A DNA stretch of 64,000 nt, from NCBI RefSeq assembly GCF_004769195.1, contig NZ_RQET01000014.1:1-64000 (forward strand), written 5' to 3'. This stretch comes from Leptospira fletcheri. GTDB taxonomy: Bacteria > Spirochaetota > Leptospiria > Leptospirales > Leptospiraceae. A program made the translations under genes and the position numbers. Shown one piece after another: positions 45,147 to 53,522 of the stretch (its first letter is position 1; each line of letters opens with the position of its first letter). Under the pieces are notes generated by a model that saw nothing but the letters and a program-made list of their open reading frames with translations, was not told the DNA's origin and searched no databases.

Positions 45147-45177
45147 CGCGCCCGCACCTCCTGCTTTCGCAGGCGCG
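45147..45177 (-). other. GC-rich hairpin in the OmpL47-like leader region
   Basis: CCTGC-TTTC-GCAGG (45160-45173) can form a tetraloop hairpin, while CGCGCC (45147-45152) can instead pair with GGCGCG (45172-45177). The two stems share bases and so exclude each other. It lies about 57-87 bases upstream of the OmpL47-like start. Significance unknown. Confidence 0.25.
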
Positions 45178-45301
45178 GTTTCGTTTTTCATTTTTGACGA
45201 GAAAGTTGGGGAATTTCCGACAAATTTCCGAAAAACAAGGCGTTTTACGACCCTACTATAGAAAACCCTTCCCCGACGAACGGCTAAGAAGGGCAAAAAA
45301 G

Positions 45302-45333
45302 AAAAAACCCGGATGCCCTTTCGGACAACCGGG
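45302..45333 (-). terminator. Terminator after the LipL45-like gene
   Basis: On the minus strand, CCCGG-TT-GTCC-GAAA-GGGC-AT-CCGGG folds into a stem with a GNRA loop and is followed by TTTTTT. It is about 30 bases past the stop codon of the FecR lipoprotein gene, so that gene is probably its own unit. Confidence 0.85.
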
Positions 45334-45363
45334 ATTTTTCCACCAATTCTTTAGGCTTGCGGA

Positions 45364-46539
45364 TTAGAGATTGGTCTTAGTTTGGAAGTCGTAAATGACC
45401 TCTTGCACATCAGCCTGATTGATCCGTTTGATACCTTGCTCGGTATGAACGATCATCGTGCTTCCTTGCTGATCGACGATTGCTCCGATAAAGGAAGTAC
45501 CGTCTGCCATTACGATTTTTTCCAACTTCTCATAGTAGTTGACGAGGTCTTGTTTGGTTTTGAGGTCTTTCGGAGCGGAAACCAATACGTTTTTGAAGCG
45601 TTTGAGTTCTTCTTCTTGGCGTTTTGCCAGCTCTTCCTCTACTTTCTTACGCTCGGCTTCATTGACCGCTGCGCTCTTCTCGTCCAGTTTTCCGGAAGCG
45701 TTTTCCTCGTTCAATTTTACGATCTTATCCGCAGTTCCTTTGTCCACGGTTACGATCGTATTGATCTCTTGCTCTTCGGATTTGGAAATCCCTGCTCCAT
45801 TCAATTTGGTGACCGCTTTCGGAATGTCTTTGTCCAGAGCCGCCACTTTAGCGGTATCGTTGGTACCGAACGCCTTATCGGATGCTTTTACAAGGGAGGA
45901 TTCATTCTTTTCGAGAACGATTTCAGCCTTTTCCAAAGATTCCTTCACTTTCTTTAAGCCGGCATTCGCGTCGATTTCTTCGTCGCTCAGACCTTCCAAG
46001 GCTTTTACGCGAGGAGAAACCGCTACGGATCCTTCCAATACTTTAATTACGGATTTATCCGGTTTGGTGCGATCCACCAAGAAAGAAGTTCCACGCACGC
46101 CTGCGATCGCGGTCGGAGTGATTACGGAGAACTGATCGTCCTTGCTAGCCTTGTTGACTTTTGCAAACACTTTTCCCGAAACGAGGGCCAAGCGGGTATC
46201 CGTATTGCCTTTCGCATTTAAAGCGAGAGTCGCGAACTCGAGTTGCGAGTTTTCGGAAATCCGAATCGCGGATCCGTCTGCGAACTGGATATCCACTTTC
46301 GCTTTTGCTTTGGTAACAAGCTTGTCTCCTGATTTCAAAGAGGCTCCTAATCCTGCCTTCTCTTCCGTCAGGTCAGCATGTTGGATTTTGGATTCTCCAA
46401 TACTGAAAACGATGACTGCCGTGGGCTCGCTCTGTTTTGCGCTCGCGGTTTCTGCTTTTTCTGCAGGCTTTTTGCAAGCTCCGGATGCTAACAGACCGAT
46501 CGCTAGGACGGCCGATGCAACGGAAATATAATTTTTCAT
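45364..46539 (-). CDS. FecR-domain lipoprotein, LipL45-like
   Basis: 391 residues. Lipoprotein signal LLASGACKKPAEK. FecR domain at about residues 60-175: DIQFADGSAIRISENSQLEF and VITPTAIAGVRGTSFLVD. The remainder is Lys/Glu-rich helix with a coiled-coil segment (EERKKVEEELAKRQEEE region) and a small C-terminal beta domain (FIGAIVDQQGSTMIVHTEQG). This plan matches the leptospiral LipL45/Qlp42 type, an abundant membrane-associated lipoprotein that is proteolytically processed. Identity with LipL45 itself is not proven. Terminated by the hairpin at 45302-45333. Confidence 0.78.
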   Translation of the reverse strand: MKNYISVASAVLAIGLLASGACKKPAEKAETASAKQSEPTAVIVFSIGESKIQHADLTEEKAGLGASLKSGDKLVTKAKAKVDIQFADGSAIRISENSQLEFATLALNAKGNTDTRLALVSGKVFAKVNKASKDDQFSVITPTAIAGVRGTSFLVDRTKPDKSVIKVLEGSVAVSPRVKALEGLSDEEIDANAGLKKVKESLEKAEIVLEKNESSLVKASDKAFGTNDTAKVAALDKDIPKAVTKLNGAGISKSEEQEINTIVTVDKGTADKIVKLNEENASGKLDEKSAAVNEAERKKVEEELAKRQEEELKRFKNVLVSAPKDLKTKQDLVNYYEKLEKIVMADGTSFIGAIVDQQGSTMIVHTEQGIKRINQADVQEVIYDFQTKTNL

Positions 46540-46640
46540 ACCCCTATCCTATCCTTCTTGATCGAGATTTACCGGACCTGCGGTGGAGCGGCCCGACCTA
46601 TATGGTTTAACATTCAAAAAATTCTGTTTTTCAATTTATT

Positions 46641-47837
46641 TCAATTTTTTTTTACCAATTGATAAATATTTCCTACGCTAAAATCGGCAAAATACATCTC
46701 GCCCGATGCGTCTTGGCCGAATGTGCTGATCGACATTCCGAGACTTGCGATTTCTCGAACGTTCGTTTTTCCTTCCGGATTCTTTTGCAGAGCCCAAATT
46801 TTGCCGGAAACGAAATCTGCGAAAATATATTTCCCTTCTAAAATCGGAAGTTGCTCCCCTCTGTACACATAGCCGCCTGTGATAGACTGACCGGTCTTGT
46901 GATCGTATTCATAGATCGGATCCAAGATTCCGGGCTTTTGGCAATCCTGGTTGTTCCGAAAACAATGGAAACCTTCTTTGATGTTCCATCCGTAGTTGCC
47001 TCCTTTTACGATCAGGTCGATTTCTTCGAATTCATTTTGTCCCACATCTGCGAGATACAATTCTCCCGTTTTACGATCGAAAGAGAACCTCCAAGGGTTT
47101 CGAAGTCCGTACGCCCAAACCTCGGGAAGAAAGCCGGGCTTATTCAGATAAGGATTGTCTTTCGGAATTCTGTAAGGCGGCCCTGAGCTTTCCGAATTCG
47201 GTTCGATCCGGATGAGACTTCCCAAAAACGTAGACGGATTTTGTCCCTGCAATAATGGATCGTTTGCCGCTCCGCCGTCTCCGAAACCTATGTACAATTT
47301 TCCGTCAGGCCCGAACGCTAACTGTCCCGCATTGTGGTTGGAATAAGGTTGATCGACTCTGAGTAAAACCCGTTTTCGATCCTTCCAAGTCAGGATTCGT
47401 TCGTTCTTCCATTCGAATTCTAGAATCAAGGTTTGGTCCTTCCCCGCTTCCTTGGAGACTACGTTGGCATAGAAGGACCGATTTCGGGCGAAATCGGGAG
47501 AAAAGGCCAGTCCGAGCAAACCCTCTTCGGATCTCGTTTCCACATTCCCCACGAAGTCCGCAACCAAAGTCTTTTCTTTCGTTTTTAGATCGAAGAGCCA
47601 GATCCTCCCCTTTTTTTCCAGTACAACCAACTTGGAGTCTGAGCCGGGAAGAAATTGTAAATCCGTGGGTTCCTTGAATCCGGAGGCGACTTGGATCCAA
47701 GAAATATCCGACCAGTTCGGCTTGGCGCCCGCAGTACGGATCTTTCGTTTTTCCGCGCCGATGTCTGAAACGTACATGCAGATCATTCCGAGAAGAAGCA
47801 AACGGAGAACCAAAATACCGGTATTCCGCAAAATCAT
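46641..47837 (-). CDS. PQQ-dependent sugar dehydrogenase family protein
   Basis: 398 residues with an N-terminal export signal. The beta-propeller of soluble glucose/sorbosone dehydrogenases is plain: GLLGLAFSPDFARN, YSNHNAGQLAFGPDGKLYIGFGDGG, VWAYGLRNPWRFSFD, ADVGQNEFEEI and GNYGWN. Oxidises an aldose or sorbosone in the periplasm if PQQ is available; no PQQ synthesis genes are seen here. Divergent from the radical SAM gene. Confidence 0.88.
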   Translation of the reverse strand: MILRNTGILVLRLLLLGMICMYVSDIGAEKRKIRTAGAKPNWSDISWIQVASGFKEPTDLQFLPGSDSKLVVLEKKGRIWLFDLKTKEKTLVADFVGNVETRSEEGLLGLAFSPDFARNRSFYANVVSKEAGKDQTLILEFEWKNERILTWKDRKRVLLRVDQPYSNHNAGQLAFGPDGKLYIGFGDGGAANDPLLQGQNPSTFLGSLIRIEPNSESSGPPYRIPKDNPYLNKPGFLPEVWAYGLRNPWRFSFDRKTGELYLADVGQNEFEEIDLIVKGGNYGWNIKEGFHCFRNNQDCQKPGILDPIYEYDHKTGQSITGGYVYRGEQLPILEGKYIFADFVSGKIWALQKNPEGKTNVREIASLGMSISTFGQDASGEMYFADFSVGNIYQLVKKN

Positions 47838-47931
47838 TCGGAAAGATTGGCCCGAAAAGGGTGTGGGTCAACGCGAAAAAAACGGAAAAACGAGATGCCA
47901 AAACCTAACGGAAAAACAGTCTGTCGTTAAG

Positions 47932-49266
47932 ATGAATGCCAGTAGTACCTTGCGTCCCGAATCTTCCGTAGCTCTTTTAGAGGAAATGGAGAGGAAATAC
48001 CGTACGATCCCCTTGGAAGCGATCGTAAAACAGGACATCCTCAGACAAGGGATCCATTTTTTACCGGAATCCTTTTTGGTGGAGGGAGACTACAAGACCA
48101 AGGATTATTTCATCTTTTCTTTCGATCATATTCCTCTAGCCGACCTCAAGGAAGGCGCCGATTCCAAAGCTCCCGAAGAGATCAAGATTACCGGGGGTTA
48201 TTTTCATCTTCTGCCCACGGTCGTTTCCACTCGAAACAACCCCGAGTCTCCTTACAAGGTCCGACGCATTCCTCCGGGACAAACGGGAGAAGGGGGACCG
48301 GGACTCTATTTAAACGATACTTTTTTAGGACAGTTGGAATATCCTCCCAAGCCGGCTTGGTACAGACACAAAACGAAATCGGGAAAGTTTCCGGGCGAAA
48401 TCGCTCCGGTGATAGAATGGGGGTATCTGATCTATTTGACGGTATTCCGAAATTGCCAGTACTTCGGAAAAGACGAAGAGTGCGCGTATTGCGATATCAA
48501 TCACAATTACAGACAGCAGAAAAATGCAGGCCGTCCGTACACCGGAGTTAAGGATGTGGAAGATCTTTTGGAAGTATTGTCCTGGATCGACGCGGAAGAT
48601 CGGATTGCCAAGGTTTATACGATTACCGGCGGTTCCGTCATCACATCTTTAAAGAAAAAGAACGAAATCGATTTCTATCTGGAATACGCCAAGGCCATAG
48701 AGGACAAGTTCCCCGGTAGATGGATGGGAAAAATCGTATCCCAAGCTTGGGAAAAGGAAGACTGTAAAAAATTCAAGGACGCGGGGATCCGAGTTTATCA
48801 TCCGAACTACGAGGTCTGGGACAAAGAACTCTTCAAAAAGATCTGTCCCGGCAAGGAGTCGTACATCGGACGAGATACATGGATCCGCAGAATCGTGGAC
48901 TCCGCGGAAATCTTCGGTCCTTCCTATGTGATTCCGAATTTCGTAGGCGGGGTGGAACTCTCACAACCCTGGGGATTCTCCACTGTCAAAGAAGCAGTCC
49001 AATCCACCGGTGAGGGCTTGGACTTTTTCATGTCCAAGGGAATCATGCCCCGTTTTACGGCCTGGTGCCCCGAACCATACACCACATTGGGTACGCAACC
49101 CGGACCTCCGTTGGAATATTTCTGCGAATTATTGACCGTTTGGAAATCTACATTCGAAAAATATAACTTACCTGTACCTCCAGGCTACGGAGACCCGGGT
49201 CCAGGCAAGGCGGTTTTTTCCGTGTCCGCCTTCATGGACGTGATCGGATATCCAGGGAGAAGTTGA
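47932..49266 (+). CDS. Radical SAM protein with unusual CX8CX2C motif
   Basis: 444 residues from ATG 47932; the open frame upstream overlaps the divergent dehydrogenase. The cluster motif is FRNCQYFGKDEECAYCDIN (Cys175, Cys184, Cys187), a CX8CX2C rather than the standard CX3CX2C. It is followed by ITGGSVI, a plausible SAM GGE-like motif, and barrel strands such as GIRVYHPNYEVWD. The N-terminal 170 residues and the C-terminal PEPYTTLGTQPGPP segment are not recognised. Product unknown; likely a radical SAM enzyme of an uncharacterised family. Confidence 0.72.
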   Translation: MNASSTLRPESSVALLEEMERKYRTIPLEAIVKQDILRQGIHFLPESFLVEGDYKTKDYFIFSFDHIPLADLKEGADSKAPEEIKITGGYFHLLPTVVSTRNNPESPYKVRRIPPGQTGEGGPGLYLNDTFLGQLEYPPKPAWYRHKTKSGKFPGEIAPVIEWGYLIYLTVFRNCQYFGKDEECAYCDINHNYRQQKNAGRPYTGVKDVEDLLEVLSWIDAEDRIAKVYTITGGSVITSLKKKNEIDFYLEYAKAIEDKFPGRWMGKIVSQAWEKEDCKKFKDAGIRVYHPNYEVWDKELFKKICPGKESYIGRDTWIRRIVDSAEIFGPSYVIPNFVGGVELSQPWGFSTVKEAVQSTGEGLDFFMSKGIMPRFTAWCPEPYTTLGTQPGPPLEYFCELLTVWKSTFEKYNLPVPPGYGDPGPGKAVFSVSAFMDVIGYPGRS

Positions 49267-49268
49267 TT

Positions 49269-49958
49269 TCAATCCCCTCCGGACGAAGAGGATTTCTCCA
49301 CTCGTCGCCATCCGTCCGCCCAAGCGGCGAAGGAATTTTGGTTTCGAGATTGCACATAGAGTTTCCCTTTGCCGGAAAATTTAGCGACTAACCCTTCGCC
49401 GGACAGAAACAACGATTTCAATCCTCCGATCCTGTCTATATGGTAATCCAAAGTGGTCTCGAAGCCCACGATGTGGCCGGTATCCACGATATAAGTCCCG
49501 TCCACATCGACTGTATGAATGGCTCCGAAGCTGGAAAAAAATAGATCTCCGGTTCCGCTTACTTTTAAGAAGAACAGACCTTCTCCGGAAAAGAATCCTT
49601 TGAATCCTCCCCATTTGCTGTCTATCACCAACCCGGTCGAACCCGCGACGTACGCCCCTCTGCTTAATATCAAGTCTTCGTTGTTTAGGGAACGATGTTC
49701 CAAATCCCCTTGAGTTTCGGAGGTAAGGTACAGATCTCCGCCCTTTCCTTCCGCGGAAAAGGTATTTTGGAAAAAGGATTCCCCGCTGAGTAATGCCCTT
49801 TTTGCCGAAGCGAATATTCCGCCCTCCGCCTTCGTTTCCATTTTAACGTTAGGCGCCATTGCAACCATGGCACCCGATTCCGCGCGTATGGATTCTCCGT
49901 TTTCCAAGGAAACCTTCAACACGGGAAAATCTGGTTTTGCTAATATTTCGAATTTCAT
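49269..49958 (-). CDS. AIM24/TIGR00266 family protein, paralogue 3 of 3
   Basis: 229 residues. Hallmarks: GESIRAESGAMVAMAP near the N-terminus, IVDTGHIVGFE in the middle and GEGLVAKFSGKGKLYVQSRN at the end. A beta-rich TRAP-like fold is expected; the biochemical role of bacterial members is not known. Last of three tandem paralogues on the minus strand. Confidence 0.8.
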   Translation of the reverse strand: MKFEILAKPDFPVLKVSLENGESIRAESGAMVAMAPNVKMETKAEGGIFASAKRALLSGESFFQNTFSAEGKGGDLYLTSETQGDLEHRSLNNEDLILSRGAYVAGSTGLVIDSKWGGFKGFFSGEGLFFLKVSGTGDLFFSSFGAIHTVDVDGTYIVDTGHIVGFETTLDYHIDRIGGLKSLFLSGEGLVAKFSGKGKLYVQSRNQNSFAAWADGWRRVEKSSSSGGD

Positions 49959-49972
49959 CTGAGAGTCCGTCC

Positions 49973-50644
49973 TTATCTTTTCTTAGGGGGAAGTTCCGAC
50001 CGGAACCAAGCCCCGAGGGTAGGTACATTTCTGGTTTGGATCCAGAGTCTTCCTTTTCCGCTGAATTTCGCCACAAGTCCTTCCCCACCGAAAAAGAAGG
50101 ATTTCCAGCCGCCGAATTTCGTAATTTTGTAATCTAAACCTTCCTGGAAGGCGACGATGTGCCCCGTATCTACGATAAACTCTCCGTCCACATATAGGGC
50201 CTCGATTCCTCCGTAACTGGCGATCAACAAGGCTCCGGCTCCGGAAAGTTTCAGGAAAAACAGGGATTCTCCGCTAAAAAACCCTTTCATTCCTTGGAAC
50301 TTCGTATCCATTTCGATGGAAGGCGAAGAAGCCAAAAAGGAACTGGACTGCACGTATATGGTCCCGTTCAAATCCAATTTTTCGATATCCCCCGGAAGAG
50401 TGGGCGCCAACAGCAATTCCCCCGGTTGAGCCGCCGAAAACGTATTCATCCAAAAGGATTCCCCCCCTAAAAAAGCCGCCTTTAAGGATTTCATAAATCC
50501 TCCTTTCTGGGCCTTGTGGGTCTCTATTCCCAAGTGGGAACTCATGCTCATCATCGCACCGGCTTCCGCCTTAATGGATTCGCCGGAATCCAAATTGATT
50601 TTTGCCACGCTGTAGGATGGTTTGTATAAGATATCGATATTCAT
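49973..50644 (-). CDS. AIM24/TIGR00266 family protein, paralogue 2 of 3
   Basis: 223 residues with the family landmarks (GESIKAEAGAMMSMS, FIVDTGHIVAF, GEGLVAKFSGKGRLWIQTRN). It lies 25 bases after paralogue 1 and 14 bases before paralogue 3, so all three are cotranscribed. The core is shared but the N-terminal loops and C-terminal tails differ. Confidence 0.8.
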   Translation of the reverse strand: MNIDILYKPSYSVAKINLDSGESIKAEAGAMMSMSSHLGIETHKAQKGGFMKSLKAAFLGGESFWMNTFSAAQPGELLLAPTLPGDIEKLDLNGTIYVQSSSFLASSPSIEMDTKFQGMKGFFSGESLFFLKLSGAGALLIASYGGIEALYVDGEFIVDTGHIVAFQEGLDYKITKFGGWKSFFFGGEGLVAKFSGKGRLWIQTRNVPTLGAWFRSELPPKKR

Positions 50645-50669
50645 AATGCTACCTTGTCAATGGATTGGG

Positions 50670-51335
50670 TCATACGGGAAGAAGACGGGTCAACCAGCCG
50701 ATGAAGCCGGAAGGCACTCGACTCTGGATCCAAATCGTTCCCGTTCCCGAAAAATTTGCGACCAAACCTTCTCCGCTAAAGAATGTGGACTTCCAACTTC
50801 CACCTGCCTTTCCTACGGTAAATTGAAGAGAGCGATCAAAGGCCACGATATGCCCCGTATCCACCGTATAAGCCCCGTCCACAGAGATCGGAAAAATGGA
50901 ACCGTAAGCGCTTAAAAACGCCTTACCGCTCCCGGACAATTCCAGTAAGAAAAGCCCTTCACCGCCGAAAAGGGAACGAAGGCCTCCGAATTTGGATACT
51001 ACCTGAATTCCTTCATCGGAAGCGAGATAAGCTCCCGCTTCTACGAAAATGCTTTTTCCGCTTAGGTCTATCTCTATGATGTCTCCCGGTAATTCCGGAG
51101 CCAGTCCGATTTCTCCGCCTTTTGAAGGAGCCGTATACGTATTAAAAAAGAAGGATTCTCCACCTAGGAATTTTCTGGACAAAGCGGATAAGAAACCGCT
51201 CCCCATCTTGGTTTCGATTCCCATGCCGGAGCTCATATAAACCATGGCGCCCGCTTCCGATTTAATGGATTGACCCGGCCCAAGTCTCAATTTCAATAGG
51301 GAGAAGGACGGTTTGTGGCTAATCTGGTACTGCAT
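50670..51335 (-). CDS. AIM24/TIGR00266 family protein, paralogue 1 of 3
   Basis: 221 residues, first of the three (GQSIKSEAGAMVYMSSG, YTVDTGHIVAFDRSLQF, GEGLVANFSGTGTIWIQSR). In the last motif it has Asn-Phe-Ser-Gly-Thr in place of Lys-Phe-Ser-Gly-Lys of its partners, so it is the most diverged. Divergent from the SDR gene. Confidence 0.8.
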   Translation of the reverse strand: MQYQISHKPSFSLLKLRLGPGQSIKSEAGAMVYMSSGMGIETKMGSGFLSALSRKFLGGESFFFNTYTAPSKGGEIGLAPELPGDIIEIDLSGKSIFVEAGAYLASDEGIQVVSKFGGLRSLFGGEGLFLLELSGSGKAFLSAYGSIFPISVDGAYTVDTGHIVAFDRSLQFTVGKAGGSWKSTFFSGEGLVANFSGTGTIWIQSRVPSGFIGWLTRLLPV

Positions 51336-51441
51336 ATCGCGGTAATTAGAAATTAATTTCCTGACTCGTCAACCGGATTCCGACCTTCCAGCCTATTATT
51401 GACCAATACAATTCAGCCTAAAAAAACCGGATTTTCTTTGT

Positions 51442-52101
51442 ATGAAACGTGCCTTAATCACCGGAGCCAACCGAGGAATCGGATTTGAGCTCGCTAGAGT
51501 TTACTCCGAGAACGGTACCGAAGTTCTCGCAGCCTGTAGAAAAGCGTCGGAACCCTTACGTCGATTGAAGGTTCGAATTTTCGAAGGGTTGGATCTAGGG
51601 GATGCAAGGAGCTTCGATTCCTTAGCGAACGAAATCTCCGGTTCTTCTCTGGACCTTCTGATCAATAACGCGGGCATTTTAATTCCGGACAATCTGGAAA
51701 GCGTCGATTTTCAGGAATTGGAAACCCAATTCTTAATCAATGCCCTGGCCCCGATCCGACTCACCCATACCCTTTTAAGCAAGATCCAGGACGGAGGAAA
51801 GATCGCTTTTATTACGAGCAGAATGGGTTCGATAGGCGACAATTCTTCCGGCGGATATTACGGCTATAGAATGTCCAAAGCCGCACTAAACGCCGGAGCT
51901 GTCTCCTTGGCGAGAGACCTGAAGGCCAGAAACATCTCCGTAGCCATTCTCCATCCCGGGATGGTGGCAACCGGAATGACCGGAAATCGGGGAATCCCTC
52001 CCAGAGAAGCCGCAGAAGGTTTATTCCGACAGATCGAGAACTGCACCCTTTTTAGCAGCGGCAAATTCTTACACCAAACGGGAGAAGAAATCCCCTGGTA
52101 A
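51442..52101 (+). CDS. Short-chain dehydrogenase/reductase
   Basis: 219 residues. NAD(P) fold: ALITGANRGIGFELARVY (TGxxxGxG), LLINNAGI, and the catalytic YGYRMSKAALN (Tyr-x-x-x-Lys) with an upstream Ser in ITSRMGS. No substrate can be assigned. Single gene. Confidence 0.85.
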   Translation: MKRALITGANRGIGFELARVYSENGTEVLAACRKASEPLRRLKVRIFEGLDLGDARSFDSLANEISGSSLDLLINNAGILIPDNLESVDFQELETQFLINALAPIRLTHTLLSKIQDGGKIAFITSRMGSIGDNSSGGYYGYRMSKAALNAGAVSLARDLKARNISVAILHPGMVATGMTGNRGIPPREAAEGLFRQIENCTLFSSGKFLHQTGEEIPW

Positions 52102-52232
52102 AGCCCGGAAAAGAACGAATTTCTTATGCTTTTTCGCCCGACCAAGTATCAAAAATAAGATTCCAGAATGCCTTGGCTTCGAAAAGTGGGATTAGAAACC
52201 CTAAAACGCAGGGAAAATTCCGAATCCTGAAT

Positions 52233-52273
52233 TCTGTCTCTCTAAAACAACACTGTTGCAGAAAAGAGACAGA
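52233..52273. promoter_or_regulatory. Dyad symmetric site, candidate enhancer for the lpxC promoter
   Basis: Outer arms TCTGTCTCT (52233-52241) and AGAGACAGA (52265-52273) are perfect 9-bp inverted repeats, with inner arms CAACA and TGTTG about the same centre at 52253. The centre is about 120 bases before the -12 element at 52373, the distance at which sigma-54 enhancer-binding proteins usually sit. Binding protein unknown. Confidence 0.55.
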
Positions 52274-52358
52274 GCAGCGGAAATTTCTTGCGAATTATGT
52301 CTCCTTTATACTTAAACCTTGGTTATAGTCTCTTTCAGGAAGCCGTTTTTAAATCGCA

Positions 52359-52375
52359 TTGGCATGGAAGTTGCT
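52359..52375 (+). promoter_or_regulatory. Sigma-54-type promoter upstream of lpxC
   Basis: TTGGCATGGAAGTTGCT has GG at -24 (52361-52362) and GC at -12 (52373-52374) with exactly ten bases between. It matches the RpoN consensus TGGCACG-N4-TTGCW at all but one position (T for C). The expected start is near 52386. A TATAAT overlaps at 52378-52383, but no -35 hexamer stands at a suitable distance (CGCATT at 17). Confidence 0.7.
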
Positions 52376-52471
52376 TTTATAATACGAAAGGGCTATTTTT
52401 CCAACTCGGAGAAAAGCCCGGAAAACAATCTGAGTGCAAGGAAGCGAAGTGACTCTCTTGGATAGGAACCG

Positions 52472-53377
52472 ATGAATTTCACGGAACATAGAAAAACTCT
52501 TAAAGAAACAGTTAGAATGAAAGGGATCGGGCTACACTCCGGAAAAGAAGTGAATCTCATCGCCCACCCTGCCCCGGTTGGAACGGGAATTATTTTCGAA
52601 TACAGAAAAGGGGAAGATAAGGCATCGATTCCCGTAGAGCTCAGTAACGTAGTCGACACGAGTAATGCCACCACCCTAGGGGACGGACAGTACCGGGTCC
52701 AGACGGTGGAACATCTGATGGCGGCAGTCTTTTCCTTAGGAATCACAGATATGATTCTGGAAATCGACTCCGTGGAAGTACCGATCATGGACGGTTCTTC
52801 CCTTCCGTTTTTGGAGGCTTTCGAAGCAGCCGGATATACGGAATTCGAAGAAACCCAGGAACCGATCTATGTGAAAAACCCCATGTGGGTCGTGGACGGG
52901 GACAAGTACCTAGTCATCCTTCCCAGCGACGAATGGAAAGTTACCTACACGATAGATTTCCCCCACCCGCTTCTTAAAGGACAAAACATAACGATTCGGC
53001 TGGACCGGGAGATACTCAAGAAGGAAATCCTGCCCGCTCGGACCTTCGGTTTTTTGAAGGACGTAGAGGCCTTGCAAGCAAAAGGATTGGCGATGGGTGG
53101 TTCTCTGGACAACGCGATCGTCCTGACCCAAGACGGGTATCTCAACGAATCTCTCAGATACGAAAACGAATGCGTTCGGCATAAGATTCTAGATTTGGTC
53201 GGAGATTTGTCCATCGCTGGGAGACCGATTATCGGGCACTATTTGGCGTCCAAGGCAGGCCATGCCCTGGATGTTTCCATGGCCAAGCTGGTCATGAGTT
53301 CCGAAACAGGAAACGAACTGGGTAAATACAAAAGCCGTCGCATTCCCCTCTTCAAGAGAAAAGCCGCAGCGGTTTAA
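52472..53377 (+). CDS. lpxC: UDP-3-O-acyl-N-acetylglucosamine deacetylase
   Basis: 301 residues, usual length. It deacetylates UDP-3-O-acyl-GlcNAc, the committed step of lipid A synthesis, in the cytoplasm. Zinc ligands are visible: His81 in TVEHLMAAV, His237 and Asp241 in HKILDLVGD; the catalytic His264 is in KAGH. The GIGLHSGK opening is conserved. AGGA lies six bases before ATG. A sigma-54-like promoter and dyad lie upstream. ptsI follows after 145 bases with no clear terminator, so they may be cotranscribed. Confidence 0.96.
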   Translation: MNFTEHRKTLKETVRMKGIGLHSGKEVNLIAHPAPVGTGIIFEYRKGEDKASIPVELSNVVDTSNATTLGDGQYRVQTVEHLMAAVFSLGITDMILEIDSVEVPIMDGSSLPFLEAFEAAGYTEFEETQEPIYVKNPMWVVDGDKYLVILPSDEWKVTYTIDFPHPLLKGQNITIRLDREILKKEILPARTFGFLKDVEALQAKGLAMGGSLDNAIVLTQDGYLNESLRYENECVRHKILDLVGDLSIAGRPIIGHYLASKAGHALDVSMAKLVMSSETGNELGKYKSRRIPLFKRKAAAV

Positions 53378-53522
53378 TCTCATTTTCCCGATCGGGCACC
53401 GATCGCAGGAACCCTTTCTCCGAGTTTGAAGGGATCCGTCTGCGGTCGGTTTGTTCCCGTTAAAAAAGCTTGTCGGATCCGGAAAGCGTGGGTATTCCTA
53501 ACCTTCGCGGAAATTTTCCCCT

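Larger units (their letters stand above)
52102..52471. other. 370-bp regulatory region upstream of lpxC
   Basis: No protein-coding content is visible. It holds a large dyad centred at 52253, further GTCTCC (52299) and GTCTCT (52328) elements, and a sigma-54-like promoter at 52359. The leader from the expected start site to the lpxC ATG is about 85 bases. Confidence 0.7.

Noticed and set aside
52378..52383. TATAAT as a housekeeping -10 for lpxC
   Set aside because: No matching -35 at 16-18 bases (CGCATT at 17); it overlaps the sigma-54 element, which fits much better. Not fully excluded.
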